The notes: generated by a model from the sequence alone, not told the origin. DNA of 64,000 nucleotides from JBCCDY01 sp039030555 (GCA_039030555.1 JBCCDY010000004.1:248001-312000), one strand, 5' to 3'. Numbered from the stretch's first letter, positions 35,852-45,898 are shown. Numbers and translations: made by a program.

Positions 35852-38086
35852 ATGAAGAAGTTGTTCTTTTTGTTCTTGACTTTTATGTCGGGAGCCGCAT
35901 TTGCACAAGGTGAATATAACGCCAAGTTCGAACAGCTTGGATCGATGTTACCGACTCCAAACTCTTACAGGACTGCATCAGGTGCACCAGGACCTGATTA
36001 TTGGCAAAACAGAGCCGACTATAAAATTTCAGTTACACTGAATGATGAAAACCAAAGCATTACAGGCTCCGAAACAATAAAATATTATAATAATTCGCCC
36101 TCTCCTTTGGATTATCTCTGGGTTCAGCTCGATCAGAATATGAGAGCTCAGGATTCCAATACGCCTTTAGCGACTACTTCAGCTATGAGAGATACCTTAA
36201 GTAGTATTAGGGTTCAAAGGCTTACGAGAGATTATGATGATTTCGACGGAGGTTTTAAAATTAAATCTGTAACCGATGAAAAAGGAAAAGATTTGAGGTA
36301 CAGCATTAATAAAACGATGATGCGTGTCGAAATGCCATCCCCTTTAAATAACGGAGGCAATTTCACATTTAATATTGATTGGTCTTATAACATCAATGAC
36401 CGAATGGATCTTGGTGGAAGGTCAGGATATGAGTACTTCCCTGAAGAAGACAATTACCTTTATACTATTGCTCAATTCTATCCTAGGATGGCCGCTTATG
36501 ACGATGTGAACGGATGGCAAAACAAGCAGTTCCTCGGCCGAGGAGAGTTCACACTTTCCTTCGGTGATTTTGAGGTAGATATAACGGTCCCGGAAGACCA
36601 TATTGTTGCTTCATCGGGAACATTGGAAAATGCTGACAAGGTTTTGACTAAAACGCAGAGAGATCGCTTTGAACAGGCCAAAAAGACATTTGATAAACCG
36701 GTTATCATTGTTACCCAGGCTGAAGCTGAAGAGAACGAAAAAACGAAAGCTACAAAAACTAAGACCTGGACTTTTAAAGCGGATAACGTTCGGGATTTTG
36801 CATTTGCGACTTCCAGGAAATTCATTTGGGATGCTCAGGCAGTAAAATTACCTAATGGCACTGCACCTCTGGCCATGTCATACTATCCCAAAGAAGGAAA
36901 CCCATTGTGGGAAGAGCAGTCTACACTTGCTGTCAAAAACACCTTAGAAACTTTCTCTAAGTATTCAGTTGAATATCCCTACCCCGTTGCTATTTCGGTA
37001 CATACCGCAGCAATAGGAATGGAATATCCAATGATCTGCTTTAATTATGGAAGGCCAGATGCCGATGGAAATTATTCTGATCGAATAAAATATGGAATGA
37101 TCAGTGTGATTATTCATGAAGTGGGACACAACTTTTTTCCTATGATCATTAATTCCGATGAACGTCAGTGGACCTGGATGGATGAAGGTTTAAATACCTT
37201 CCTTCAGTATAGAACAGAACAAGAGCAATACACTAATTACCCAAGTCGAAGAGGCCCTGCTGCCAATATTGTTCCTTACATGAAAGGCGATAAAGAAGGC
37301 ATCAGACCAATCATGACCAACTCGGAGCAGATTCTTCAGTTTGGAAATAATGCTTATGCCAAGCCAGCAACAGCTTTGAATATTTTAAGGGAAACCGTTA
37401 TGGGTCCTGAACTCTTCGATTACGCTTTTAAGGAATATTCCACTCGATGGGCATTTAAGAACCCCATGCCTGCCGATTTCTTCAGAAGTATGGAAGATGC
37501 TTCTGCTGTTGACCTCGACTGGTTCTGGAAGGGTTGGTTTTTCACCAATGACCACGTTGATATGGCTATAGACAATGTGAAATGGTACAGAATGCAACAG
37601 GAAACGGATGAGCCTGAGAAGAAAATCAAGAAGAGTAAGAAAGGTGATCTTTCAAAAGTGGATGAGGCTGGAAAAGATGAGAAAGCAAAGAATTTTGCTG
37701 ACGCAGCTGAAACATTCGTGTTCCAGGAAGCTGATGACCGTTTTTATTTTGAATTTCAGAATAGAAGGGATGATGAACGCATTATGAAAAATGCAGTCGA
37801 TAAAAATTTTTACGAAGTAACCTTCAAGAATAAAGGTGGATTGGTTATGCCAATCGTTTTGGAATGGACTTTTGCTGATGGTTCTACTGAAATAGAACGA
37901 ATTCCAGCCGAAATCTGGAGAATGAATGAGAATGAAGTCACGAAAGTATTTGTAAAGGATAAAGAAGTTACAAACATCGTCCTTGATCCGTACAAGGAAC
38001 TCGCAGATACAGAGGTTTCAGATAATCTTTTCCCTAGAGTAGAAGTTGAGTCGAAATTCGATAAATTCAAAGACAAGAGTAATTGA
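35852..38086 (+). CDS. M1-family zinc metallopeptidase
   Basis: About 744 residues from the ATG at 35852, which starts a signal peptide (MKKLFFLFLTFMSGAAFA). The zinc site is HEVGH (His422, Glu423, His426) with the third ligand Glu445 in WMDEGLNTF, 18 residues on, as in gluzincin M1 aminopeptidases. The exopeptidase GxMEN motif appears as IGMEYP. The C-terminal part carries a Lys-rich insertion (KKIKKSKKGDLSKVDEAGKD). Exported; probably degrades peptides. An upstream TATTATTG is one base off the -7 consensus. Confidence 0.93.
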   Translation: MKKLFFLFLTFMSGAAFAQGEYNAKFEQLGSMLPTPNSYRTASGAPGPDYWQNRADYKISVTLNDENQSITGSETIKYYNNSPSPLDYLWVQLDQNMRAQDSNTPLATTSAMRDTLSSIRVQRLTRDYDDFDGGFKIKSVTDEKGKDLRYSINKTMMRVEMPSPLNNGGNFTFNIDWSYNINDRMDLGGRSGYEYFPEEDNYLYTIAQFYPRMAAYDDVNGWQNKQFLGRGEFTLSFGDFEVDITVPEDHIVASSGTLENADKVLTKTQRDRFEQAKKTFDKPVIIVTQAEAEENEKTKATKTKTWTFKADNVRDFAFATSRKFIWDAQAVKLPNGTAPLAMSYYPKEGNPLWEEQSTLAVKNTLETFSKYSVEYPYPVAISVHTAAIGMEYPMICFNYGRPDADGNYSDRIKYGMISVIIHEVGHNFFPMIINSDERQWTWMDEGLNTFLQYRTEQEQYTNYPSRRGPAANIVPYMKGDKEGIRPIMTNSEQILQFGNNAYAKPATALNILRETVMGPELFDYAFKEYSTRWAFKNPMPADFFRSMEDASAVDLDWFWKGWFFTNDHVDMAIDNVKWYRMQQETDEPEKKIKKSKKGDLSKVDEAGKDEKAKNFADAAETFVFQEADDRFYFEFQNRRDDERIMKNAVDKNFYEVTFKNKGGLVMPIVLEWTFADGSTEIERIPAEIWRMNENEVTKVFVKDKEVTNIVLDPYKELADTEVSDNLFPRVEVESKFDKFKDKSN

Positions 38087-38107
38087 TCAGAATTTCTGAT
38101 TAAAACT

Positions 38108-38136
38108 AAGGCCACGCATTCAGTGTGGCCTTTTTT
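38108..38136 (+). terminator. Intrinsic terminator after the M1 peptidase
   Basis: Stem AAGGCCAC (38108-38115) with GTGGCCTT (38125-38132), loop GCATTCAGT, followed by TTTTTT. Confidence 0.88.
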
Positions 38137-38176
38137 ATTTGTTTAAATTTAGCCTCTATTCAACCCATCTAAACGC

Positions 38177-39868
38177 ATGATCAAAATACTCCTTCACCTC
38201 GCTATATTTCTAATATTATCGAATTCATTATTCAGTCAGGAAGATGAGTTGAACAGTGTTGCAGAAGATCTAAAGCAAAACATTCAAACCGTTCAAGCAT
38301 CCAAATCGAGTTACGAACAAATTGTACGTTCCCCAGAAACAGGCATCATCGAACTTACCCGGGTTGAAACTAATACAAAAGGAATAGAGAAAGATCGTAA
38401 ATATGAGTTCAATCTTGCTGATGTGGACCAATATACTGTACGAACGGAAACCAAAAGGGATGTTATAGCTGTAGTCATCGGTATTAAGGCCGAACAAAAA
38501 CTAGTTAAGTCGTATGAAGATGGGGCCGTAAAATCGTATGAAAAGGAGCTGGAAATACTCGTTCCCGACATTGATAATGGGCGATCAATTGTAGAAATAA
38601 TAAAGCGGGGAATCAGCCCGGCAGAAAAACAAGCTGAGCAGAAACTTAGCCTTAGTTCCTATGAAGAGTCGATTTCGTGGTTAGAGAAAAATCTCAACCG
38701 AACTAAAGCTAGTGGCAAAACATATGATTATTATGTGCTAGAAGGTGAAGTGGCAGGACAATTAGTTATCGGATTAACGACTACCGATGCGAAATCAAAA
38801 ACGGTTGAAAAATTCGTATTTAATATTGCGGATATCAACCCTAACTCTCTACAGTTTAAAATTTCAGGGAGCCGTTTCTACTTGACTTTTGAAATTGACA
38901 GGCAGCGAAAATTGATTTCTAATCGGAAAAACGGAGAGCTAAAGCCATACACTAAGAATTTGGATATCATTGTCAATAGCGTCGAAGAAGCAAGGGACTT
39001 ACGTACTGCTTTAGAGCTTTTGATTCCAATGGCTGAAAAAGAACTTAAAGGTGCGCTTCCTTCTTTAGAAACGAAAGAGGAAACCATGACTTATCTACAA
39101 CAACAAATTTCCAATTTCACGGATGGTGATCAAACTATAAACCAAAAGTTCAATACGGATTGTATAACTGAAATTACAGTAGTTGAAAAAGATTTAAAAA
39201 AGTCAGAAGAAAACATTTTCCAGTTGAACCTGATGGACCTGAATGTTTCAACTACGGATTTCGAGGTTAAGGGAAAGGATATTGTTGTTAACCCATTGGT
39301 TAAAGAGAAAAACAAGTTCATCAAACATTATAAGAATGGAGAATTAATGAATTATGAGGAACAGTTCTCTGTTTTTTCACCTTCTATCGAAAATGGCAGA
39401 AGGTTAAGCTATGCGCTTCGTAAGGCTATTGAATTTTGCTCATCCGGGTTTGTCTCTAAAGTACCGAAGGGATCTAAAAATGAAAAGCTGGAATGGATTA
39501 TAGGTAATATTCCTACAGCTAGTAGTGTGGGAGATAAAACCTATAAACAAAGCATATCGTGTAATGAGTCAAAACCAGATAAATTAACCTTTAACAGAAT
39601 TGAAATAACTTCTAAAAATAGTACGGAGGAGATTTTTGAATTCAACCTATCTGATCTCGATCCTGATGGTATTGCGATAGACGTTAGCGGAAAATGGATC
39701 TCTGTTGAACTAAATAGCAAATACGATCAGAAGATATTCAACTATTATAAAGATGGTGAAACCAAAAACTATCAGAGTGCTATTAACATTTTCACAGAGG
39801 ATATTGAAACGGCCAGGAATTTAAAAGTTGCTTTTGAAGAAGTAGTTGTTGAGATATCCAGTGAATAA
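38177..39868 (+). CDS. Secreted protein of four tandem ~137-residue repeats, family not recognised
   Basis: 563 residues with a signal peptide (1-20, ending LFSQ). The whole mature protein is four diverged copies of one unit. The marker (F/L)N(L/I)xD(L/V/I) occurs at residues 78 (FNLADVDQ), 215 (FNIADINP), 350 (LNLMDLNV) and 489 (FNLSDLDP), a spacing of 135-139. Each is followed about 45 residues later by Y-x-(D/N)-G-(E/A)-x-K-x-Y (YEDGAVKSYEK, RKNGELKPYTK, YKNGELMNYEE, YKDGETKNYQS) and by a closing helix such as DIDNGRSIVEII, SVEEARDLRTAL, SIENGRRLSYAL or DIETARNLKVAF. No catalytic motif stands out. It looks like a beta-sandwich plus helix domain, perhaps ligand-binding or structural in the periplasm. 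It stands alone between a terminator and a convergent gene. Confidence 0.85.
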   Translation: MIKILLHLAIFLILSNSLFSQEDELNSVAEDLKQNIQTVQASKSSYEQIVRSPETGIIELTRVETNTKGIEKDRKYEFNLADVDQYTVRTETKRDVIAVVIGIKAEQKLVKSYEDGAVKSYEKELEILVPDIDNGRSIVEIIKRGISPAEKQAEQKLSLSSYEESISWLEKNLNRTKASGKTYDYYVLEGEVAGQLVIGLTTTDAKSKTVEKFVFNIADINPNSLQFKISGSRFYLTFEIDRQRKLISNRKNGELKPYTKNLDIIVNSVEEARDLRTALELLIPMAEKELKGALPSLETKEETMTYLQQQISNFTDGDQTINQKFNTDCITEITVVEKDLKKSEENIFQLNLMDLNVSTTDFEVKGKDIVVNPLVKEKNKFIKHYKNGELMNYEEQFSVFSPSIENGRRLSYALRKAIEFCSSGFVSKVPKGSKNEKLEWIIGNIPTASSVGDKTYKQSISCNESKPDKLTFNRIEITSKNSTEEIFEFNLSDLDPDGIAIDVSGKWISVELNSKYDQKIFNYYKDGETKNYQSAINIFTEDIETARNLKVAFEEVVVEISSE

Positions 39869-39922
39869 ATAATTTCCCGAAACCAACTATCCTCTAGGCA
39901 GAGCCCCGGAGAATTCTTTTGA

Positions 39923-41722
39923 TTAAAGATTTTCTCCAACAGAACCCACCCAATCATTAACCTTGTCCTCCAGAAGTGCTAATGGAATACAGCCCGGTTC
40001 CAATACAATATTGTGGTAGATCTTAATATCGAATTGCTCACCAAGTTTCTCTTTAGCTTCTGTCCTTAATGACCTGATCTTCAGCTGTCCAATTTTATAA
40101 GAAAGGGCTTGTCCGGGACCAGCCATGTAACGCTCGATCTCTGAAGTAATACTCGCTTCTGATTCAGCTTCATTTTCCAGGGAATATTGAATTGCCTCTT
40201 CTCTGGTCCATCCTTTCGAGTGCATCCCGGCATCTACAACCAAACGGATCGCACGATGCATTTCTGCACTTAAAGCCCCGAAATACTGGTAGGGATCGTC
40301 ATATAATCCAAGTTCTTTGCCAAGCGACTCACTGTACAAAGCCCAGCCTTCCCCGTAAGCACTATACCACAATGTTTTTCTGAAATCAGGCAGGTTCTCG
40401 TTTTCCTGTTGCAACGATATTTGATAGTGGTGTCCCGGAATGGCTTCATGCAAAAACAGGGATTCATCTGAGAATACATTATAAGCTTTTACGTCCGGTA
40501 TCGGAACATAAAATACCCCTGGTCTGGTACCATCCAGCGAACCGGGATTATACTCTGCACTTGCCGAAGCCTCGCGAAATGCTTCTGTTCTTCTTACTTC
40601 AAAAGCCGCTTTTGGAACCAGATCAAATTGCTTTGAAAGTTCTGGTTTCATTTTTTCATGAATAGCTTCAAAATTATCGATCACTTCCTGGGGGTCAGTA
40701 AAGCTCATTAATTCCGGTTTTGTTCTGACATGATCAAAGAAAGCTTTCAGGTCACCCTCAAAACCAACCTGCTCTTTTACCTTTTCCATCTCCTCCCTTA
40801 TCCTCACCACTTCTGATTTACCTAGTTCAAAAATCTCATCGGCGGTCATATCAGTAGTGGTATAGAGTTTTATTCTATGCTGGTAAAATTCCTCTCCATC
40901 AGGTACAGCACTAATTCCGGAGGTTTCGCGTCCCGCTGGTAAATATTCATTTTCTAAAAAGGACGTAAACTTCTCAAATATTGGTATGATCTTGTTTCCG
41001 ACCATACTTGAATAGGCTGTCCTGAGTTTACCCTTATCTTCTTTTGAAAAAGATTCAGGCATTAGATGTATTGGAGAAAAGAAATGGTGCTCTTCAATTA
41101 CTCCATGATCCCAGGCTTTCATTTGAGGAATTACCTTTTTTATAAGAGACTGAGGTAGTACCCAGCCTGTTCCCATTCCCTTTTTCATATTCATAATGGC
41201 AGTATCACACCAGACTACAAAATCATCGACTCTGGACAACCAGTCCTCATAATCTTTTACTGTTTCAAATGGCTGTGCCGAAGCTCCGCTGGCAAACTGA
41301 CCAATGATGAGTTGTGGGGTCCAGAACTGATCTACAGGAGTTAAATGGGTAGGATAAGAAAGCTCACCCAAATTGATATTACATTCCCAAAGTAATACAT
41401 CATAACTAGTCACGTCATTCTCCGATAACTGCGTTTTATTGAAAGAACTCAGCTCCGTTTTATATTTGCTGTAAAACGATCTCAGCTTTTCCCTGTATAA
41501 TTCTGATATGTTGTTGGCAAGTGTATCATTGTAACGAGCATCTCCCGAAAAGGTAGCATCCAGTGGGTAGAACTGTAGCCTTTCTTCGTAATATTCTTTC
41601 AATAGTGAAGCTAATTCCTGATTATCTTTTTCCACTGTATTTTCAGTAAATTCTGACTTCTTTTGCTGACAGCCCATTACTAATAATAAGCAGACTACTC
41701 CCAATAGTTTATGGTATTTCAT
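39923..41722 (-). CDS. DUF885 lipoprotein (putative metallohydrolase)
   Basis: 599 residues. Lipobox LLVMGC with Cys18. The family signature HEAIPGHHYQISLQ is followed by YGEGWALYSE and a C-terminal SYKIGQLKIRSLRTEA. DUF885 proteins are gluzincin-like predicted peptidases whose substrates are mostly unproven. It lies upstream of nothing obvious, but it shares orientation and secretion type with the following GH13 and acylase lipoproteins. The gaps (79 and 176 bp) suggest separate transcription. Confidence 0.88.
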   Translation of the reverse strand: MKYHKLLGVVCLLLVMGCQQKKSEFTENTVEKDNQELASLLKEYYEERLQFYPLDATFSGDARYNDTLANNISELYREKLRSFYSKYKTELSSFNKTQLSENDVTSYDVLLWECNINLGELSYPTHLTPVDQFWTPQLIIGQFASGASAQPFETVKDYEDWLSRVDDFVVWCDTAIMNMKKGMGTGWVLPQSLIKKVIPQMKAWDHGVIEEHHFFSPIHLMPESFSKEDKGKLRTAYSSMVGNKIIPIFEKFTSFLENEYLPAGRETSGISAVPDGEEFYQHRIKLYTTTDMTADEIFELGKSEVVRIREEMEKVKEQVGFEGDLKAFFDHVRTKPELMSFTDPQEVIDNFEAIHEKMKPELSKQFDLVPKAAFEVRRTEAFREASASAEYNPGSLDGTRPGVFYVPIPDVKAYNVFSDESLFLHEAIPGHHYQISLQQENENLPDFRKTLWYSAYGEGWALYSESLGKELGLYDDPYQYFGALSAEMHRAIRLVVDAGMHSKGWTREEAIQYSLENEAESEASITSEIERYMAGPGQALSYKIGQLKIRSLRTEAKEKLGEQFDIKIYHNIVLEPGCIPLALLEDKVNDWVGSVGENL

Positions 41723-41801
41723 GGACTTATAACTTTTATCGGCCAGACTGCTTTAAGCCTGCACGAATAACTCATTCAGGCGGGCGGTTCGACCGATGTG
41801 C

Positions 41802-43478
41802 TTAATTTTTTACCGCTAACAATCTCAACCTTGCAGGCCCTGAAAAGGCAATTTTTCCCTCTTTGACTTCAACTGTCTCTCCACTATAATAATCGTGAAC
41901 CACTGCACCTTCCTCGAAAGAATTGATTAAGTCAACTTCAGTTACTTCTTCTGCTACAACGACTACTTTATCATTGAATTCGCCATCAGTATATTCCCTT
42001 TTGAACATGTAGGGGCTCTCGTTTAATGCCGTATGAACACCGGCGCCAAGTGCAGGATGATCTTTTCTAAAAAGACCCAGCTTACTCCAATGGTTCCAAA
42101 GCTCTTTTTTCGCTTCGACATCATCCCATTTCATAAAGGAACGGAGGTTAGCATCTCCGTTTGCTCCTTCGATAACCAATTTCCGGGCAATTTCATCTCC
42201 ATAATAAACCTGTGAGGCTCCAGGAGCCAACAGCAGCTTGGTAGCCGTTTCAAAAGGCTTGACGCGCTCTTTATCGTATGGGCTTCCATCGTCATGAGAG
42301 GTCATATAGCTCACCACACTTTTTCCATCGAGCTCTCCCCCATGAAGGATGTTGCTGTATACCTGATAGACGGAATCCATGTTTTTATCAACATCCCACT
42401 TTAAACCGAAATTGATAAGACTTTTAAAGCCATTAGAGAAGAAATCCGTGAGCTCTCCTTCGCCACCCATTGGGAATTTTCGCCCCTGCTGAATGGAATA
42501 AAAATAGACTTCTCCCACCATGAAAAAGTCCTGATCATCCAGTTTTTCTGTGGGATGCTCTGCTTTCCATTTCGCCAAGGCTTTCTTCGCTTCTTCAAAA
42601 AGCTCACCCCAAACTTCAGCTTCTGTATGTTTTACGGTATCAACCCGAAAACCATCAATACCCAATTCAAGAATGTAATCGCAAAGCCACTTGATTAAGT
42701 AATATCTGGGTGCCCTTGGATATCCGGTTTTGGCAAAGAAGTCGTCTAATTCTTTCTTTTCCTGCTCATAACGGCCTTCTGCTTTCCATTTTTCAACCAG
42801 GAATGGAGGTAGCTCCACTTCTTCATCCGATTCTGTCCTGATATCCGGAAGGTTTGCTACTAAAGTACAGTCAATTGTTCCTTTGGCATCTTTAAAATCA
42901 CAAGGAGGACTTGTTCTTACCCACTCATCTGGCCACTGGCTATCTTCCGGCGTAACCGGTCCGGTATGATTCATCACAGCATCCATTAATACCCTAATTC
43001 CTTTCTCGTGCGCCTTGGCCACAAGCTCTTTCAGATCTTCATAAGTGCCATAATTTGGATCAATGTTCGTCCAGTCGCGAGTCCAATATCCATGATAAGC
43101 GTATGTTTTTCCCGTACCCTCATCGGTATGACTGGTGATTTGTTCTACAGGTGGGGTAAACCACAAGGCGGTTATTCCCAAATCATTAAAGTAGCCTTCT
43201 TCTATTTTTTGGATGATCCCCCTAAGGTCACCGCCTTCGAAATTTCTAAGTACGGCGCCGTCCTGTTTTCTTTCAAATGAGAAATCGTTGGAAGGATCAC
43301 CATTCTTAAACCTGTCAATCAGTAAGAAGTAGATATTGGCATTTTCCCACAGAAATGGTGTTTTTACTTCTTCAACTTCTTCCGCAACCTGCTCTGTTTT
43401 TTTATTCGAATTTTGGCAGGCATAAGAAATGAATAGTAAGAGTATAAGAAAGACGAGATTTAAAAATGATCGGTTCAT
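41802..43478 (-). CDS. GH13 alpha-amylase-family lipoprotein
   Basis: 558 residues. Lipobox ISYAC (Cys21). The GH13 barrel is complete: region I DAVMNHTGP, the nucleophile Asp280 in GFRVDTVKH, the acid/base Glu323 in MVGEVYF and the transition-state Asp396 in TSHDDGSPY (the common NHD is SHD here). A C-terminal beta domain follows. An alpha-glucan (starch or maltodextrin) substrate is likely. There is no SusC/D pair next to it, so it is not in a classic starch PUL. Confidence 0.92.
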   Translation of the reverse strand: MNRSFLNLVFLILLLFISYACQNSNKKTEQVAEEVEEVKTPFLWENANIYFLLIDRFKNGDPSNDFSFERKQDGAVLRNFEGGDLRGIIQKIEEGYFNDLGITALWFTPPVEQITSHTDEGTGKTYAYHGYWTRDWTNIDPNYGTYEDLKELVAKAHEKGIRVLMDAVMNHTGPVTPEDSQWPDEWVRTSPPCDFKDAKGTIDCTLVANLPDIRTESDEEVELPPFLVEKWKAEGRYEQEKKELDDFFAKTGYPRAPRYYLIKWLCDYILELGIDGFRVDTVKHTEAEVWGELFEEAKKALAKWKAEHPTEKLDDQDFFMVGEVYFYSIQQGRKFPMGGEGELTDFFSNGFKSLINFGLKWDVDKNMDSVYQVYSNILHGGELDGKSVVSYMTSHDDGSPYDKERVKPFETATKLLLAPGASQVYYGDEIARKLVIEGANGDANLRSFMKWDDVEAKKELWNHWSKLGLFRKDHPALGAGVHTALNESPYMFKREYTDGEFNDKVVVVAEEVTEVDLINSFEEGAVVHDYYSGETVEVKEGKIAFSGPARLRLLAVKN

Positions 43479-43619
43479 GTTATGTGATTAAGTTAAATCG
43501 ACTTTTAATTTAATAAGAATAAATTTTGAATTAGGGAAAGATCATAAATCCTATTCTTTGGTCAGTGGTACTTCTAATCAAGGGGTAGGAGATCATCCGC
43601 CCGAAGGATCTATTCAGTA

Positions 43620-43637
43620 GTCGGTGAAGTCACCGAC
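43620..43637. repeat. Short perfect hairpin in the 176-bp gap after the acylase
   Basis: GTCGGTGA-AG-TCACCGAC, an 8-bp perfect stem with a 2-nt spacer, lies 18 bp past the acylase stop. There is no T tract on the minus-strand side, so it is not a typical intrinsic terminator. A looser inverted repeat (AAGGGGTAGGAGAT near 43580 against ATCTTACCTCTCCCC near 43651-43665) surrounds it. It may be a mini-element or an mRNA 3'-end structure. Confidence 0.4.
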
Positions 43638-43654
43638 CACGAGCAAGGGACATC

Positions 43655-45832
43655 TTACCTCTCCCCTGGATGATAAGTCTCTTCTGCTTTTTTCTCTACG
43701 TCCTCTCTGTAGTAGGCTACATCTTTAAATTCGACATTAACATATGGTTCGGACTGGTCATCGAAATGAGGGGATTTCGGGTCTCCGCTCTGTCCTCCAG
43801 CTAAAAGACTTTTAGCTTTTACTTTATCACCGAATTCCACAACCGCTACAAAACTATTACCACGTGTTCCATACAGTTTTTTAACATTGTCCTGATTTCC
43901 TCTTGCACCATAAGCTGCCAAGGAACCCCAAAGTCCTGACGCTAATCCGGCTGCCAAACTAGGCTTATCATCATCAAATCGAGGTTTGAGATCATTATTA
44001 AACCTTTGGAATCGGCTGATTTCTCCCCAAGGTGTATCCCAGGCTCCAAAGTCTTCTCCAATTTTCGAGAGTGCTCTCTCAAACATTTGCAAGCGCTCTT
44101 CTATTGGTGACTCTATACCAAAGTAAGTCAAGCGTTCCATGCGGCTCATTTCTTTGGGAACTTCTCCATTTCTTAGATATTCCATACCATAAAAATGAGC
44201 CAGCGACATTCCAACAGACTCCTTATCTACTTGAAAATCCCAATTTCTTAAAACCTCAATCGCTTCTTCCATACCTTCCGGTTTTTCAAGGGCTTCATCA
44301 TAGGCATTTATTAATCCGGGGATTAATACCTCGAATGCAGGGAGCTTTGGATTGTAAGCGAGATCTATCAATTTATCCAGATTTAAGTCATTGGCATCTT
44401 TGAGCAAACGAATGGCATGAACACCTCTAAAATTCTCCCGATTCAAGGACATATAGTATGGGTAGTCTTCAACTTTTGGACTGTGCTCTAAAGCGGAAGT
44501 AAATGGCGTGGAATTACAATTTTGAATCCATCCATTCGGTGGGTTAACCACGGTTATGGCTTCTTCAACAGGATGTAGCCCCTGCCAATCCGTTGCGGGA
44601 TTACTTCCGTCGACAGGTTTTGAATAATCAAACTGTACATCTCGTTTCGGAATAAAATTTCCATGGTAGTAAGCAATATTCCCCCCAGCATCCGCATAGA
44701 CTGTATTGTTGGAGGAGTTTGTTTTCATCTTCATCATATTCCAGAATTCTTCATGTCCATTAAGTTTGGTCCTAGTATATGATTGTGCTAAAGCTTCTGA
44801 GGGTTTCCACATCAAAGCAGTTGCCACCCACTGACTGTCGATAGCATGCGTAATCGGTCCGTGATGTGTTCGGTACAACGGGAAGGTCTTTTCTTTCATT
44901 CCATCACCATCTTTGTACTTCAAGGTCACTTCAGAAGTCCAAACATCCCTTTCTTCATCGCCATAGACATATTTAAGCTGATCGCCTTCTTTTATTATGT
45001 TTTCTTTAAACTCATCGATCACATCTGTATACGTAGAAGTGTGCATCCAGCCTGTTTTTTCATTAAACCCCTGATAAACGAAAAATTGCCCCCATGTAAC
45101 GGCTCCATAAGCATTTAAACCTTCATCACTCACCGCATGCACTTCTCCTCTGAAATAAAAAGAGGTATGTGGATTGATCAGTAACATAGCATCGCCGGAC
45201 TCTGTCAGTTCTCCGGAAATGGCAAAGCCGTTGGAACCCTTCGGCTCCTCAATTAGCGAAGATTTAATCCATTCACTTTCATTAAGAGCTAAATCACTCC
45301 CATCTTCATAAAATGCTTTGATTTTATCCGTGGAGACCCGCTCAATATCACCACCAATCGATCCTTCGCTAAAATACATTGGCATCCAGGGTTCAAAGCG
45401 AGTCAATAATTTGGGTTTTACTTCCGGATGGGTATATAAATAATAATTGATTCCATCAGCAAAAGCATTGCAAAGCTTTTTCAACCATTCGGGGCTTTCT
45501 TCATATTCTGCAATAGCCTCTTCCTTCGTCATAAAGAGCCTGGCACGCAGGTCACTGTATAATGCCTGCTCTCCTTCTACTTCAGCAAGACGACCGATAG
45601 CCCAGATATAATTTCGTTCTACCCTACTGAAATCATCCTCGCACTGAGCATAAAGCAGCCCAAAAACAGCGTCTGCATCTGTTGCACCATACACATGGGG
45701 CACACCGAAATCATCCCTGATGATGTTTACGTTTCTGGCTTGATCTTCCCAACGAAGAGCTTCCGTATCCTTATCTGGCGCTGAACAGGAAAAAAATAAG
45801 AGGATGCATGAAAGTAAAACGAATGATCTCAT
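43655..45832 (-). CDS. Penicillin-acylase-family Ntn-hydrolase lipoprotein
   Basis: 725 residues, normal for an uncleaved acylase precursor. Lipobox LLFFSC (Cys16). The alpha-chain start NVNIIRDDFGVPHVYGATDA is typical. The autocatalytic cleavage site and N-terminal nucleophile are Ser200 in PKGSNGFAISG, followed by LLINPHTSFYF and the beta-chain core GPITHAIDSQWVATALMW. Members cleave beta-lactam side chains, acyl-homoserine lactones or other N-acyl compounds; specificity cannot be read. Placement on the envelope suggests scavenging or quorum quenching (inference). Confidence 0.93.
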   Translation of the reverse strand: MRSFVLLSCILLFFSCSAPDKDTEALRWEDQARNVNIIRDDFGVPHVYGATDADAVFGLLYAQCEDDFSRVERNYIWAIGRLAEVEGEQALYSDLRARLFMTKEEAIAEYEESPEWLKKLCNAFADGINYYLYTHPEVKPKLLTRFEPWMPMYFSEGSIGGDIERVSTDKIKAFYEDGSDLALNESEWIKSSLIEEPKGSNGFAISGELTESGDAMLLINPHTSFYFRGEVHAVSDEGLNAYGAVTWGQFFVYQGFNEKTGWMHTSTYTDVIDEFKENIIKEGDQLKYVYGDEERDVWTSEVTLKYKDGDGMKEKTFPLYRTHHGPITHAIDSQWVATALMWKPSEALAQSYTRTKLNGHEEFWNMMKMKTNSSNNTVYADAGGNIAYYHGNFIPKRDVQFDYSKPVDGSNPATDWQGLHPVEEAITVVNPPNGWIQNCNSTPFTSALEHSPKVEDYPYYMSLNRENFRGVHAIRLLKDANDLNLDKLIDLAYNPKLPAFEVLIPGLINAYDEALEKPEGMEEAIEVLRNWDFQVDKESVGMSLAHFYGMEYLRNGEVPKEMSRMERLTYFGIESPIEERLQMFERALSKIGEDFGAWDTPWGEISRFQRFNNDLKPRFDDDKPSLAAGLASGLWGSLAAYGARGNQDNVKKLYGTRGNSFVAVVEFGDKVKAKSLLAGGQSGDPKSPHFDDQSEPYVNVEFKDVAYYREDVEKKAEETYHPGER

Positions 45833-45898
45833 ACTGGTTTTAAAAACATTAAATAATTTTAAGATTAACTCAATGAGGCTTTAAATCAAAATGAAGTG

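Noticed and set aside
41723..41801. GCCTG...CAGGC and CGGTTCGACCG inverted pairs resembling the core of the 180-bp element.
   Set aside because: Only the short CAGGCGGGC string is shared; ends and flanking repeats are absent, so it is not a third copy.
44032..44403. 123-codon plus-strand frame inside the acylase gene.
   Set aside because: Antisense shadow; rich in Leu/Pro/Gln with no domain.
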